A stretch of DNA of 64,000 nucleotides, taken from assembly GCF_029814175.1 (NCBI RefSeq), contig NZ_CP122312.1:3100001-3164000 (forward strand), written 5' to 3'. Of this stretch, positions 21,293 to 30,058 are shown one piece after another (the stretch's first letter is position 1; each line of letters opens with the position of its first letter). The notes under the pieces were generated by a model, which saw nothing but the letters and a program-made list of their open reading frames with translations, was not told the DNA's origin and made no database searches. The stretch is from Halospeciosus flavus (GTDB taxonomy: Archaea; Halobacteriota; Halobacteria; Halobacteriales; Halobacteriaceae). Made by a program: the position numbers and the translations under genes.

Positions 21293-21670
21293 TTACTCCT
21301 CGTCGAGGGGCTGGACGAGTTCGACGACGTGCCCGTCCGGGTCCTCAATGAACGCGGTCCGCGCGCCCGCGGCCGGTTGGTCCTGGGGTTCCTGGACGAC
21401 GCCGTGGTCGTCGATGCTCTCGAAGGCTTCGTCGACGTCCTCGACGCCGACCGCGAGGTGGTCGAAGGCGTCGCCGTGTTCGGACGGTTCCTCGCCCTCG
21501 GTGTCCGAGAGTTGGATCTCGACGCCGTTGTCGCCGGCGACGTAGCGGTTGACCGTCTCGCCGTCGGGCGTCTCGAACGACCACGTCTCCTCGAAGCCGA
21601 GGTTCTCCTCGTACCACTCGACCGAGCGATCGGCGTCCGAAACGTTCAGACAGAGGTGGATGATCTCCAT
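21293..21670 (-). CDS. VOC family (glyoxalase I-like) protein
   Basis: This 125-residue protein has two beta-alpha-beta-beta-beta units. Likely metal ligands are His in MEIIHLCLNVSD, Glu in NGVEIQLSD, His in AFDHLAVGVED and Glu in GHVVELVQP, the arrangement of lactoylglutathione lyases. Haloarchaea use other low-molecular thiols, so the real substrate could be another thiol adduct of methylglyoxal or an unrelated metabolite. The ATG at 21670 lies about 25 bases from a TATA box, suggesting a leaderless transcript. Confidence 0.88.
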   Translation of the reverse strand: MEIIHLCLNVSDADRSVEWYEENLGFEETWSFETPDGETVNRYVAGDNGVEIQLSDTEGEEPSEHGDAFDHLAVGVEDVDEAFESIDDHGVVQEPQDQPAAGARTAFIEDPDGHVVELVQPLDEE

Positions 21671-21693
21671 GGGTCGTGTGGCGTGGCAGTCGG

Positions 21694-21700
21694 TATAAAA
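21694..21700 (-). promoter_or_regulatory. TATA box of the VOC gene
   Basis: TATAAAA on the plus strand reads TTTTATA on the minus strand, 24-30 bases upstream of the VOC start codon. That spacing is normal for leaderless haloarchaeal transcripts. Confidence 0.65.
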
Positions 21701-21775
21701 CCTCGCCCGGCCGTCCTTAAGGAATATCCATGTGACTCCATTCGAGGTCCGGAAAGGTAGGTGTGGCACCACAGT

Positions 21776-21786
21776 GCTTAATTGTA
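21776..21786 (+). promoter_or_regulatory. TATA-like element of the FAD/Fe-S oxidase gene
   Basis: GCTTAATTGTA lies 21-31 bases upstream of the ATG at 21807, in a locally AT-rich segment between two divergent genes. It is consistent with a leaderless promoter. Confidence 0.5.
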
Positions 21787-21806
21787 GGTATTTCCCATGA
21801 GTGAGT

Positions 21807-24803
21807 ATGGCAGTCGAAGACGACTACTACGACCCCGACGGACTGGAGACCTCCGTCGACTCACTCGGGCACGACCACCCCGACGTCGAGGAGTACGCGG
21901 CACTCGCATCTGATCTCCGTGACCGCGTCGACGGGGAGGTCATGTTCGACGAGTACGCCCAGATCCTCTACGCGACGGACGGGAGCATCTACCAGGCACG
22001 TCCCGCTGGCGCAGTGTGTCCGCGCGACGTCGAGGACGTGAAGGCTGCCGTCGAGGTCGCGACGGACCACGGCGTCCCCATCCTCCCGCGCGGGACCGGT
22101 TCCTCGCTGGGTGGCCAGACCGTCGGTCCGGGCTGTGTCGTCCTCGACCTCAGCCGGCACATGGACGACATCATCGACATCTCCCCGGGCGAGAAGCGGG
22201 CGACCATCCAGCCCGGCGTCGTCCAGGACCACCTCGACGACGAACTCGCCGACCACGGCCTCAAGTTCGCGCCGGACCCGGCCTCCTCGAACCGCGCGAC
22301 GGTCGGCGGCGGCATCGGCAACAACTCCACGGGTGCCCACTCGGTTCGCTACGGCATCACCGACGCCTACACGGAGCGCCTGAAGGTCGTCCTCGCCGAC
22401 GGCTCCCTGATGGAGACCCGCGAGATCGTCCTCGACTCCGAGGAGTGGGAGGAAGTCTCCTCGGGCGACTCCCTCGAAGCCGAACTCTACCGGACGGTCC
22501 GCAACGCCGTCGAGGAGAACGAAGAAGAGATCGAGGAACGCTACCCCAACCTGAAGCGTAACGTCTCCGGCTACAACCTCGACCGCGTCGTCTACGAGAA
22601 CGAGGACGGCGAGGAGTGCATCAACCTCTCGAAACTCCTCGTCGGCTCGGAGGGGACCCTCGGCGTCGTCGTCGAGGCCGAACTCGAACTCGTCACCAAG
22701 CCCGCGGAGACGGCGCTCGCCCTCTACTTCTTCGACGACCTCATCGAGGCGATGAAGGCCGTCCCGCAGGCCCTCGAGTACGACGTGAGCGCCGTCGAGT
22801 TGATGGACGAGGAGATGTTCGACCTCGCCCGCGACTCGACGGAGTTCGCCCAGTACACCGAACCCATCCCCGAGAACGCGGCGGCCGCCCTCATGCTGGA
22901 GTACGACTCCGAACTCCACGACGACTTCGAGGAGGCCATCGCGGCCACCGACGAGCGCTTCCTGGCGAACGGCGCGGCCTTCGACAGCCTCGAAGCCTAC
23001 ACCCAGGAGGACCAGGACGACATCTGGAAGCTCCGCAAGGCCGCGATTCCCCTGCTCATGGGGATGGAGGGCGACCCGAAGCCCTACCCGTTCATCGAGG
23101 ACGCGACGGTCCCGCCGGAGGAACTCGCGGAGTACGTCCAGTCGTTCCGGGACATCCTCCACGAGCACGGTACCTCGGCGGCGTACTTCGCCCACGCCGG
23201 CGCCGGCACCCTCCACATCCGCCCCATCCTCAACCTCAAGGAGGACGAGGGCATCCAGAAGATGCACTCCATCACCGAGGACGTCACCGACCTCGTCCTC
23301 GAACACCACGGCTCGTTCTCCGGCGAGCACGGCGACGGTCTCGCCCGCACGGAGTTCAACCCGAAGATGTACGGGGAGGACATCTGGCAGGCGTTCAAGG
23401 ACATCAAGACCGCCGCCGACCCCGACTGGCACATGAACCCGGGGAAGGTCGTCTACCGCGAGGACGACCCGACCGACATGCGCGAGCACCTCCGCTACGG
23501 GGCGGCCTACCAGTCGGTCGAGCCACAGACCGAACAGGACTTCACCGACGAGGGCGGCTTCTCGCACCTCGTCGAACTCTGTAACGGCTGTGGGACCTGT
23601 CGGCAGACGGACACAGACACGATGTGTCCGACCTACCGCGCCTCCAAGGAAGAGATCCAGGCGACGCGCGGTCGGGCGAACATGCTCCGCGCCGCCATCA
23701 GCGGCGAACTCGACGAAGAGGAGATGTACTCCGACCGCTTCAAGGAGGAGGTCCTCGACCTCTGTGTCGGCTGTAAGGGCTGTAAGTCCGACTGCCCGAC
23801 CGGCGTCGACATGGCGAAGTTGAAGACCGAGGTGAAACACGAGTACCACCAGAAGAAGGGTGCCAGCCTCCGCGAGAAGGTGTTCGCCAACATCGACACC
23901 GTCTCGAAACTCGGCAGCGCGCTCGCGCCCCTCTCGAACTGGGGGAAGGACCTGCCCGGTGCGCGCGCCGTCATGGAGTCGGTGCTCGGCATCCACCGCG
24001 ACCGGGAACTCCCGACGTTCCGTCGCGACACCCTGGAGAAGTGGATGGCCAACCGCAGCCCGCAGGTCTCGGAAGCCGAGGCCGAGCGGAAGGTCCTCCT
24101 CTTCCCGGACACGTACACGAACTACAACTACCCCGAACCCGGCAAGGCCGCGGTCCGCGTGCTGGAGGAGGCGGGCGTCCACGTCCGACTCGCCGAGAAC
24201 GTGACCGACAGCGGCCGGGCAGCCTACTCGAAGGGCTTCCTCGACGCCGCGAAGGAGTCCGCTCGCGAGAACGTCGACGCCCTCGCTCACCCGGTCCGGA
24301 ACGGTTGGGACGTCGTCTTCATCGAACCCTCGGACGCGGTCATGTTCCAGGACGAGTACCGCGACTTCTTCCCCGGTGAGGAGCGCACCGAGGACGTCGC
24401 GGCCAGCGCGTTCGGCGTCTGCGAGTACATCGACACGTTCCGCCTCGACGAGAACGTCGACTGGGCGGCCCCGCCCGAGTCGCTGTCCTACCACGGCCAC
24501 TGCAACCAGAAGGCGACCAACAAGGACCACCACGCGGTCGGCGTGCTCAGGAGAGCGGGCTACGCGGTCGACCCCATCGACTCCGGGTGCTGTGGGATGG
24601 CCGGTTCGTTCGGCTACGAGGAGGAGCACTACGAGATGTCCAAGGCCATCGGTCAGATCCTCTTCCGCCAGGTCGACCAGAGCGACGGCGAGCAGGTCGT
24701 CGCTCCCGGCGCCTCCTGCCGGAGCCAACTCGGCGACCGCGACGAGGCGAGCGAGAACCCACCTCACCCCGTCGAACGGCTCGAAGCGGCACTCGCGCAG
24801 TAG
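21807..24803 (+). CDS. FAD-linked 2-hydroxyacid oxidase fused to Fe-S/CCG module (GlcD-GlcF or YdiJ-like)
   Basis: This 998-residue protein combines a PCMH-type FAD-binding domain (about 70-250, PRGTGSSLGGQTVG), an FAD-oxidase C-terminal domain (about 270-560, with HAGAGTLHIRP and GEHGDG), two 4Fe-4S motifs (CNGCGTCR about 592 and CVGCKGCKSDCP about 652), and a C-terminal CCG domain (YHGHCNQKA about 897, DSGCCGMAGSFGY about 925). This order is seen in D-lactate dehydrogenases and in E. coli YdiJ, a D-2-hydroxyglutarate dehydrogenase. Electrons would pass through the clusters to a membrane acceptor. ATG 21807 is used; a GTG lies two codons upstream. The substrate is not decided by sequence. 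Confidence 0.9.
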   Translation: MAVEDDYYDPDGLETSVDSLGHDHPDVEEYAALASDLRDRVDGEVMFDEYAQILYATDGSIYQARPAGAVCPRDVEDVKAAVEVATDHGVPILPRGTGSSLGGQTVGPGCVVLDLSRHMDDIIDISPGEKRATIQPGVVQDHLDDELADHGLKFAPDPASSNRATVGGGIGNNSTGAHSVRYGITDAYTERLKVVLADGSLMETREIVLDSEEWEEVSSGDSLEAELYRTVRNAVEENEEEIEERYPNLKRNVSGYNLDRVVYENEDGEECINLSKLLVGSEGTLGVVVEAELELVTKPAETALALYFFDDLIEAMKAVPQALEYDVSAVELMDEEMFDLARDSTEFAQYTEPIPENAAAALMLEYDSELHDDFEEAIAATDERFLANGAAFDSLEAYTQEDQDDIWKLRKAAIPLLMGMEGDPKPYPFIEDATVPPEELAEYVQSFRDILHEHGTSAAYFAHAGAGTLHIRPILNLKEDEGIQKMHSITEDVTDLVLEHHGSFSGEHGDGLARTEFNPKMYGEDIWQAFKDIKTAADPDWHMNPGKVVYREDDPTDMREHLRYGAAYQSVEPQTEQDFTDEGGFSHLVELCNGCGTCRQTDTDTMCPTYRASKEEIQATRGRANMLRAAISGELDEEEMYSDRFKEEVLDLCVGCKGCKSDCPTGVDMAKLKTEVKHEYHQKKGASLREKVFANIDTVSKLGSALAPLSNWGKDLPGARAVMESVLGIHRDRELPTFRRDTLEKWMANRSPQVSEAEAERKVLLFPDTYTNYNYPEPGKAAVRVLEEAGVHVRLAENVTDSGRAAYSKGFLDAAKESARENVDALAHPVRNGWDVVFIEPSDAVMFQDEYRDFFPGEERTEDVAASAFGVCEYIDTFRLDENVDWAAPPESLSYHGHCNQKATNKDHHAVGVLRRAGYAVDPIDSGCCGMAGSFGYEEEHYEMSKAIGQILFRQVDQSDGEQVVAPGASCRSQLGDRDEASENPPHPVERLEAALAQ

Positions 24804-24820
24804 CTTAAGTAACCCCCGGT

Positions 24821-24829
24821 CTTTTTAAG
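24821..24829 (+). terminator. Oligo-T terminator candidate after the oxidase gene
   Basis: CTTTTTAAG follows the oxidase stop codon by about 18 bases in otherwise GC-rich DNA. Short T tracts terminate archaeal transcription without a needed hairpin. Confidence 0.4.
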
Positions 24830-24882
24830 CGGTCTCGTGACGCCGGTCACGTACCTGCGGTGACCTCTCGTCGGTCTAGTCG

Positions 24883-24940
24883 TTAATTATTTATCGTGCC
24901 CTGATTCACGTTACCGTGGAGTACGGGGTGCACGGTAACG
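24883..24940 (+). promoter_or_regulatory. TATA region and 10-bp inverted repeat upstream of the Nramp-like transporter
   Basis: GTTAATTATTTATCG (about 24882-24896) is a clear AT-rich promoter element. Downstream, CGTTACCGTG (24909-24918) and CACGGTAACG (24931-24940) form a perfect 10-bp inverted repeat with a 12-base spacer, placed between the TATA element and the ATG at 24961. It could be an operator or a leader hairpin. It is the strongest candidate regulatory site in the 2-hydroxyacid region. Confidence 0.65.
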
Positions 24941-24960
24941 AGTCACTCTGACTATCAATC

Positions 24961-26715
24961 ATGACAGACACGAACGAAACATCGTCGGACGAGTCCGAGC
25001 CCGTTCCGGACGGAGGCGTCGCCGACAGCGACGTCTTCATGTCGGAAGAGCAGGGCGCGGAGTATCGCTCGACGGTGTACGAAGACGTCGGGTACGATAC
25101 GCTCGAAGAGGCACCGCAAACTGACGAGTTCCCGAACCTCGGGAAGGGGCCGTCACTCAAGAAATACGACCTCCCGAAGGTTCCGAAACTGAGCCACCTG
25201 GTCGGTCCGAGCGCCATCATGCTCGGGGCGTCGCTGGGGTCCGGCGAGACGATGTTCTGGCCGACCATCATCGCGCAGAGCGGTTGGGCGCTCTACTGGG
25301 CGTTCTGGGTGGGGGTCCTCACGCAGTTCTTCATCAACACGGAGTTACAGCGCTGGACGCTCGCCACCGGCGAGAGCATCTTCCGCGCGTTCGACCGGAT
25401 GCACATGGTCTGGCCGTGGTTCTTCCTCGCGGCAGGCTTCTTCCAGGCCGGTTGGCCCGGTTGGGCGGCCGGTGCGTCGAAAGTCGCCGCCTCGTGGGCT
25501 GGATTAGGCACCGGAGCCTGGCCAGTCATCGGGATCATCACCATGATCGTCATCTGGCTCTCCTACCAGGCTGGACCCGTCGTCTACAACATCGTCGAGA
25601 CGACCCAGACGGTGCTGATGATCCTCGCGGTCGTCTTCGCCGTCATCCTCGTGTTCCTCGCCGGAACCATCGGCCAGCTCGCCAACGTGCCGGCCGGTGC
25701 GGTTAGCTTCGGCACACTTCCCGCAGACATGAACATCGCCGTCTTCCTCGGCGGTCTCGCGTACGCGGGCGCCGGCGGGTACGTCAACCTCGCACAGGGT
25801 GTCTGGGCCCGCGAGAAGGGTTACGGCATGGGTACCTACCAGGGCCGTATCCAGAACCCCCTCCGCGGGAGCGAACCCGAGGAGGTCACGGACGGCTACA
25901 CGTTCGAACCGAACGAGAAGAACCTCACGCGCTGGAAGGCGTGGTGGAAGGTCGCCCAGCAGGAGCACTTCCTCTCCTTCGTCGTCGGGTTGCTCGTCGT
26001 CGCAACCATCGCGATGACGATCTCGGCGGAGTACGCCGCCGGGACGGAGGTCGGCGCCATCGACATGTGGCTGACCGAAATCATCCCGGCGCTGAGTCCC
26101 ATCGCGGCGCAACTCACCTACGCCGTCATCTTCATCGCGCTGTTCAGCACCCAGTACGCCATCATCGAGTCGTACGTGCGCAACAGCGTCGACATCATGT
26201 TCGAGGGACACGGCCGACAGGCCGGTTGGGAAGTCTCCCGTGTCTTCCTCGGCTTCCTCACGCTCTACACGGTGTGGGGGATCGCCATCATCGGCGGGAA
26301 CCTCCTCTTCGAGAACTTCTCGAAGCCGTGGATCCTGCTCGTCATCGGTGCCGCTGCGGCCGGTGCGATGATGTGGCCGTACAACGCGCTCACGACCATC
26401 CTCAACACGAAGTACCTGCCCGAGCACACCCAGATGGGCTGGGCCCGCATCGTCGCCATGTGGTGGGCGACCGGCTTCTTCGGGTACTTCACCGTCCTGC
26501 TCGTCGGCGGCATCGCCACCGGCGACCAGTACGGCATCAACTTCGCCGCGCTCGACACCACGGTCGGTATCGTCGGGAGTGGCCCGCTCGGCTACGTCCT
26601 CTGGGTCGTCTTCGCCATCGTCCAGGTGTACGTGATGTACGTCTCCGGGAAGGCGAAACTCGAATCGCAGGGGACCGTCGAAGGTGCCGACAAGGCCCGC
26701 GGACTCCTGTCGTAA
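24961..26715 (+). CDS. Nramp-like membrane transporter lacking the metal-binding motifs
   Basis: This 584-residue protein has a polar acidic N-terminus of about 75 residues followed by roughly 11-12 hydrophobic helices of LeuT-like Nramp type. The first helix reads VGPSAIMLGASLGSGETMF where metal-transporting Nramps have GPG...DPGN, and the sixth-helix region reads AYAGAGGYVNLAQGVW where they have MPH. The Asp, Asn and Met that bind metal are therefore missing. Placed directly after a hydroxyacid oxidase gene and before a second one, it may carry an organic acid; that is inference from context. Annotation pipelines would probably call it a divalent metal transporter. Confidence 0.75.
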   Translation: MTDTNETSSDESEPVPDGGVADSDVFMSEEQGAEYRSTVYEDVGYDTLEEAPQTDEFPNLGKGPSLKKYDLPKVPKLSHLVGPSAIMLGASLGSGETMFWPTIIAQSGWALYWAFWVGVLTQFFINTELQRWTLATGESIFRAFDRMHMVWPWFFLAAGFFQAGWPGWAAGASKVAASWAGLGTGAWPVIGIITMIVIWLSYQAGPVVYNIVETTQTVLMILAVVFAVILVFLAGTIGQLANVPAGAVSFGTLPADMNIAVFLGGLAYAGAGGYVNLAQGVWAREKGYGMGTYQGRIQNPLRGSEPEEVTDGYTFEPNEKNLTRWKAWWKVAQQEHFLSFVVGLLVVATIAMTISAEYAAGTEVGAIDMWLTEIIPALSPIAAQLTYAVIFIALFSTQYAIIESYVRNSVDIMFEGHGRQAGWEVSRVFLGFLTLYTVWGIAIIGGNLLFENFSKPWILLVIGAAAAGAMMWPYNALTTILNTKYLPEHTQMGWARIVAMWWATGFFGYFTVLLVGGIATGDQYGINFAALDTTVGIVGSGPLGYVLWVVFAIVQVYVMYVSGKAKLESQGTVEGADKARGLLS

Positions 26716-26733
26716 CGCTCCGACTCACCACGG

Positions 26734-26741
26734 TCTTTTTA
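26734..26741 (+). promoter_or_regulatory. T-rich element: terminator of the transporter and/or TATA box of the next gene
   Basis: CTTTTTAT lies 19 bases after one stop codon and 27-34 bases before the ATG at 26768. Its placement fits both the end of the transporter transcript and a leaderless promoter for the next gene. Confidence 0.45.
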
Positions 26742-26767
26742 TCCGGTCATCCACGTAGTAGGGTAGC

Positions 26768-27235
26768 ATGGAACGAGACACGTCGCTCGCGCGTCGGGTG
26801 GCCCGCGAACTCGCCAGTCGTCGGCTGTTCGCGTACGCGTTCGGGTTGGCTATCGTCACGGCGCCACAGGCGCTGACTTCTCTCGGCGTCACAGTCACCG
26901 GAGTACTCCGTACGGGCTTCCTCGCGGTCGGTCTCGGCCTGATGGTCGTGACCTACGTCGCCGAACTCTGGGTCGGCCGTAACGAGGTGGACTCGTCCGA
27001 AGAGGCGGGTGCGGCGCCGACCGAGGCGGACGACGACCGCTACTCGACGCGCGACCGACTCGTCGTCGGGCTGGCGGCCCTCGGCGTCGCCGTCGGCGTC
27101 TACGTGGCGCTCACGGTCGACCAACTCGCGGGCATCCTGTTCGTCGGCGGGGCGCTGCTGTTCGGGCAGTACGCCTTCCGGCGCGGGCGCGAGGGTGACG
27201 AGAACGGAGACGAACGCGGGGTCGTCGGCCGATGA
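26768..27235 (+). CDS. Membrane protein of unknown function
   Basis: This 155-residue protein has a basic N-terminus (RRVARELASRR), two hydrophobic helices (FAYAFGLAIVTAPQAL and VLRTGFLAVGLGLMVVTYVAELW), an acidic loop of about 30 residues, and two more hydrophobic segments (LVVGLAALGVAVGVYVAL, LAGILFVGGALLFGQYAF). It ends in a charged tail. I do not recognise the family. Its stop overlaps the next start by 4 bases (ATGA), so the two are co-translated and may function together. Confidence 0.7.
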   Translation: MERDTSLARRVARELASRRLFAYAFGLAIVTAPQALTSLGVTVTGVLRTGFLAVGLGLMVVTYVAELWVGRNEVDSSEEAGAAPTEADDDRYSTRDRLVVGLAALGVAVGVYVALTVDQLAGILFVGGALLFGQYAFRRGREGDENGDERGVVGR

Positions 27236-27795
27236 GTGCGGACGGCGCCGGTCGCGGGAGCGGTCCCGGTCCCGACCCCGAGGATATCGACCCCGAGGCG
27301 TTCGAGGACCTCCCCAGCACGGACGTCGACGTCGAGGTCCACGTCCACTTCGGGATGACCGGCTCCTTCCCGCTCCGCCTCGCGGAGCTCTTCTTCGCCG
27401 ACGACGGACTCTACATCGCGGAGTACAGCTACGTCACGCCGCTGTTCGGTCTCGGCACCAAACAGCACAAGAAGGAGGCCGCGGGGATGGAGCGTATCTA
27501 CGACGTCCACGGTCTCGACGAGGTGCTCCTCCAGGCGGACAAGGTCGTCTGGAGCGCGTACGACAACGTCGAACGAGTCGTCCTCGACGAGGGCGGCGGA
27601 CTCGGCCGGCCGAAGCTCACGATCTACCTCGAAGACGAGCACTCCTTCGCCTACCGACTCCACGAGGGGGCGGACCCGGCGTGGCTCCGCTCGGAACTCG
27701 GCGACGCGGCCGAGCGCCACGGCTTCGGCTTCGAGGCACAGTCGGGCGTGGGATTCCGCCCGCGCGAGAATCTGCGGCGCTTCTTCACCGGGTGA
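27232..27795 (+). CDS. Hypothetical soluble protein, co-translated with a membrane protein
   Basis: This is a 187-residue acidic protein with a Gly/Pro/Asp-rich N-terminus and a body of alternating strands (VDVEVHVHFGMTGSFPLRLAELFFADDGLYIAEYSYVTPLFGLGTKQHKKEAAGM). The DDGLYIAEYSYVTP and KLTIYLEDEHSFAYRLHEG parts look like a membrane-associated PH-like beta fold, but this is only an impression. The 4-base overlap with the upstream membrane protein gene is the best clue to function. It ends 11 bases inside the convergent gene on the other strand. Confidence 0.65.
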   Translation: MSADGAGRGSGPGPDPEDIDPEAFEDLPSTDVDVEVHVHFGMTGSFPLRLAELFFADDGLYIAEYSYVTPLFGLGTKQHKKEAAGMERIYDVHGLDEVLLQADKVVWSAYDNVERVVLDEGGGLGRPKLTIYLEDEHSFAYRLHEGADPAWLRSELGDAAERHGFGFEAQSGVGFRPRENLRRFFTG

Positions 27796-28363
27796 GTTCG
27801 CGGGCGCGGAGGGCGGCGTGCCCGAGGAGCGCCCAGCAGACACCCACCACGTAGAGCGCGGTCAACAGGAGCGTGAGGAGCGTCCGCTGCGGTGCGGCCG
27901 CCCGCCGTCGCCGCCGCGCGAGGGTCGCACACCGCTCGACCAGCCACCGAACGCCGCGCGTCGTGCCCGCGTCCGGGTGACGTTCGAGCGTCCGGGCGAT
28001 GGGCGGACTCACCCGCTCGTAGACGCCGACGAGAGCGCGGCCGGCCGGCGTCGGCCGGAGGGCGTCCTCGCGGAACCCCCGGAGTTCGTCGAGCGTCGGC
28101 CCCTCGCCGGCCGTCGCGGTAGTGATGAAACACGTCGAGTGGTGTTGGCGGACCTCCAAGCGGCGGGTTTCGGTCTTCTCGTAGGTCGTCACGTCCTCGA
28201 ACTGCGGGTCGTCGGCGACGAGGAACGCGTCGTCCGTGTACCGGAGGTAGCAGTCCCCGTGTTCGACTCGCTCGTTCGACTCGGTGAGAACGGTGACGTG
28301 TTTCTGCCGGCCGTCCCCGACGCCGGGGAGTTCCGCGCCGGCACCCTCGTCTTTGGCAGCCAT
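27785..28363 (-). CDS. CFI-box domain protein with C-terminal membrane helix
   Basis: This 192-residue protein has an N-terminal beta-rich region (KHVTVLTESNERVEHGDCYLRYTDDAFLVADDPQFEDVTTYEK), then CFITTATAGEGPTLDELRGFREDALRPTPAGRALVGVYERVSPPIARTLERHP. The latter matches the CFI-box pattern found next to membrane anchors in diverse proteins. After a basic cluster (LARRRRRAAAP) there is one hydrophobic helix (TLLTLLLTALYVVGVCWALLG). Function is unknown; the layout suggests a soluble N-terminal module tethered to the membrane. ATG 28363 is chosen over one nine codons upstream. Confidence 0.7.
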   Translation of the reverse strand: MAAKDEGAGAELPGVGDGRQKHVTVLTESNERVEHGDCYLRYTDDAFLVADDPQFEDVTTYEKTETRRLEVRQHHSTCFITTATAGEGPTLDELRGFREDALRPTPAGRALVGVYERVSPPIARTLERHPDAGTTRGVRWLVERCATLARRRRRAAAPQRTLLTLLLTALYVVGVCWALLGHAALRARELTR

Positions 28364-28453
28364 CTCTGTTCCTCTGTGAGTGTTTCCCACTCATAACACT
28401 TGGCCCATCGGGTGAGAGTAACATTCATGGCCGTCCGGTCACTCCCTCGCCGT

Positions 28454-29851
28454 ATGGCAGATACCGTGGGGGACCACGACTGTGAGTACCTCGCGACGCT
28501 CGACCTCGACGGGACGGTCGAGTTCACCGAGAGCAGACGCGAACAGTACGGTGGCGACGCGAGTCCCCACGAACCAGTGACACCCGACGCCGTCGTCGAG
28601 GCGGCGTCGACGGCCGACGTCTCGGCGGTCCTCGCGGGCGCGAACGAGCGCGGGATTCCGGTCACGCCCCGGAGCGGCGGGTCGGGACTGGAGGGGAACG
28701 CCGTCCCCGTCGCCGGCGGCATCGTCCTCGACACGACCCGCATCGACCACGTCGACGCCCAACCCGACGACCTGCAGGTCCGCGTCGGCCCGGGTGTCGT
28801 CTACGACGACCTGAACGAGCGCGTCGCCCAGTACGGTCTCCGCTTCGCGCCCGGCATCTCCAGCGGCGACGTCGCGATGGTCGGCGGGATGATCGCGAAC
28901 AACGCCTCCGGGTTCAACGCCGTCCGCTACGGCGAGACCGGCGACCACGTCCGTCGACTCGAAGTCGTCCTCCCCGACGGCGAGGTCATCGAGTGCGGCC
29001 AGGAGGTCGTGAAGTCCTCGTCGGGGTACAACCTCCGCGACCTGATCGTCGGTTCGGAGGGGACGCTCGGCGTCGTCACGGAGGCGACGCTCGAACTCGT
29101 CGGCATCCCCGAGCACAAGCGCGCCGCGCTCGTCACCTTCCCCACCGAGCGCGACGCCTCCAGCGCCGTCTCCGAGATCATCCGCTTCGGCGTCCGCCCC
29201 GGTGCCATCGAGTTCGTCGACGCGCCGAGCGTCGAACTCCTCAACGCCTACTCGGGGCTCGGACTCCCCGAGAAGCCGACGTTGCTCCTCGAACTCCACG
29301 GCAACAACTCCGGCATCGAGGAGGACGTCGAGTTCGTCGAGTCCGTCTGTGCGGACAACCGGATGGAGCGCTGGGAGACCGCCGACGAGTCCGAGATGGA
29401 CGAGATCTGGCAGGCCCGCCGCGACGCCCTCCCCGCCGCCCGCGCCTACCGCGAGGGGTGGGAACCGCTCGTCATCGGCGACGTCGTCGTCCCCATCTCG
29501 AAGTACCCCGACATCGTCGAGACGGTTTCCCGGGTCGCCGACGAACTCGACATCCTCACGACCTGCGTGGGCCACGCCGGCGACGGCAACCTCCACTTCA
29601 CGCCGCTCGGCGACCCGCAGAACGAGGCCCACGTCGCGGCGGCGAACGAACTCAACGAGCGCGTCGTGAAGGCCGCCATCGACATGGGCGGGACGGCTAC
29701 CGGCGAACACGGCGTCGGCATCGGGAAACGGAAGTTCATGGACCGAGAGCACGGCGCTGGGAGCGTTCGCGTGATGCAACAGATCAAGGACGCGATCGAC
29801 CCGAACGGCATCATGAACCCGGGGAAGGTCCTGCCGGACGTGGAGTCGTAG
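28454..29851 (+). CDS. glcD: FAD-binding 2-hydroxyacid oxidase (GlcD/D-lactate dehydrogenase family)
   Basis: This 465-residue flavoprotein has a PCMH FAD domain (about 38-215, with PRSGGSGLEGNAVP and SGDVAMVGGMIANNASGFNAVRYG) and an FAD-oxidase C-terminal domain (about 220-462, with GHAGDGNLHFTP around 372 and GEHGVGIGKRKF around 416), where the His residues bind metal and substrate. It lacks Fe-S motifs, unlike the 998-residue enzyme nearby. Candidate reactions are oxidation of glycolate, D-lactate or a related acid. The ATG at 28454 gives the usual family length. Its stop codon sits directly beside the first origin repeat. Confidence 0.9.
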   Translation: MADTVGDHDCEYLATLDLDGTVEFTESRREQYGGDASPHEPVTPDAVVEAASTADVSAVLAGANERGIPVTPRSGGSGLEGNAVPVAGGIVLDTTRIDHVDAQPDDLQVRVGPGVVYDDLNERVAQYGLRFAPGISSGDVAMVGGMIANNASGFNAVRYGETGDHVRRLEVVLPDGEVIECGQEVVKSSSGYNLRDLIVGSEGTLGVVTEATLELVGIPEHKRAALVTFPTERDASSAVSEIIRFGVRPGAIEFVDAPSVELLNAYSGLGLPEKPTLLLELHGNNSGIEEDVEFVESVCADNRMERWETADESEMDEIWQARRDALPAARAYREGWEPLVIGDVVVPISKYPDIVETVSRVADELDILTTCVGHAGDGNLHFTPLGDPQNEAHVAAANELNERVVKAAIDMGGTATGEHGVGIGKRKFMDREHGAGSVRVMQQIKDAIDPNGIMNPGKVLPDVES

Positions 29852-29854
29852 ACA

Positions 29855-29877
29855 CCCACCCCTCGTTTCGTGAGTTA
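29855..29877 (-). repeat. Origin recognition box 1
   Basis: CCCACCCCTCGTTTCGTGAGTTA on the plus strand. The following GGGTGTCTCGGT is repeated after box 5, so a 31-base unit is shared between boxes 1 and 5. Confidence 0.8.
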
Positions 29878-29959
29878 GGGTGTCTCGGTGGTAGTCGGTC
29901 GTCGGAGGTGCTCGCGGTGCGCCGTCGTCTTCGGGGATGACGTCGGGGAGTACGGCCGG

Positions 29960-29982
29960 CCCACCCCTCGTTTCGTGAGTTA
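29960..29982 (-). repeat. Origin recognition box 2
   Basis: This is identical over 23 bases to box 1 and in the same orientation. It lies about 105 bases from box 1. Confidence 0.8.
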
Positions 29983-30058
29983 GCGGCCGGAAGAGGAGTC
30001 AGGTCTAGACGGGTCAGGTCTGGACGGGTCGGGTTGAGTCAGGTCCGATTCTCGCGCG

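Noticed and set aside
21861..24767. A 968-codon antisense frame opposite the FAD/Fe-S oxidase
   Set aside because: Low-complexity Val/Asp/Glu/Arg composition, no recognisable motif, and the plus strand carries all FAD and Fe-S motifs.
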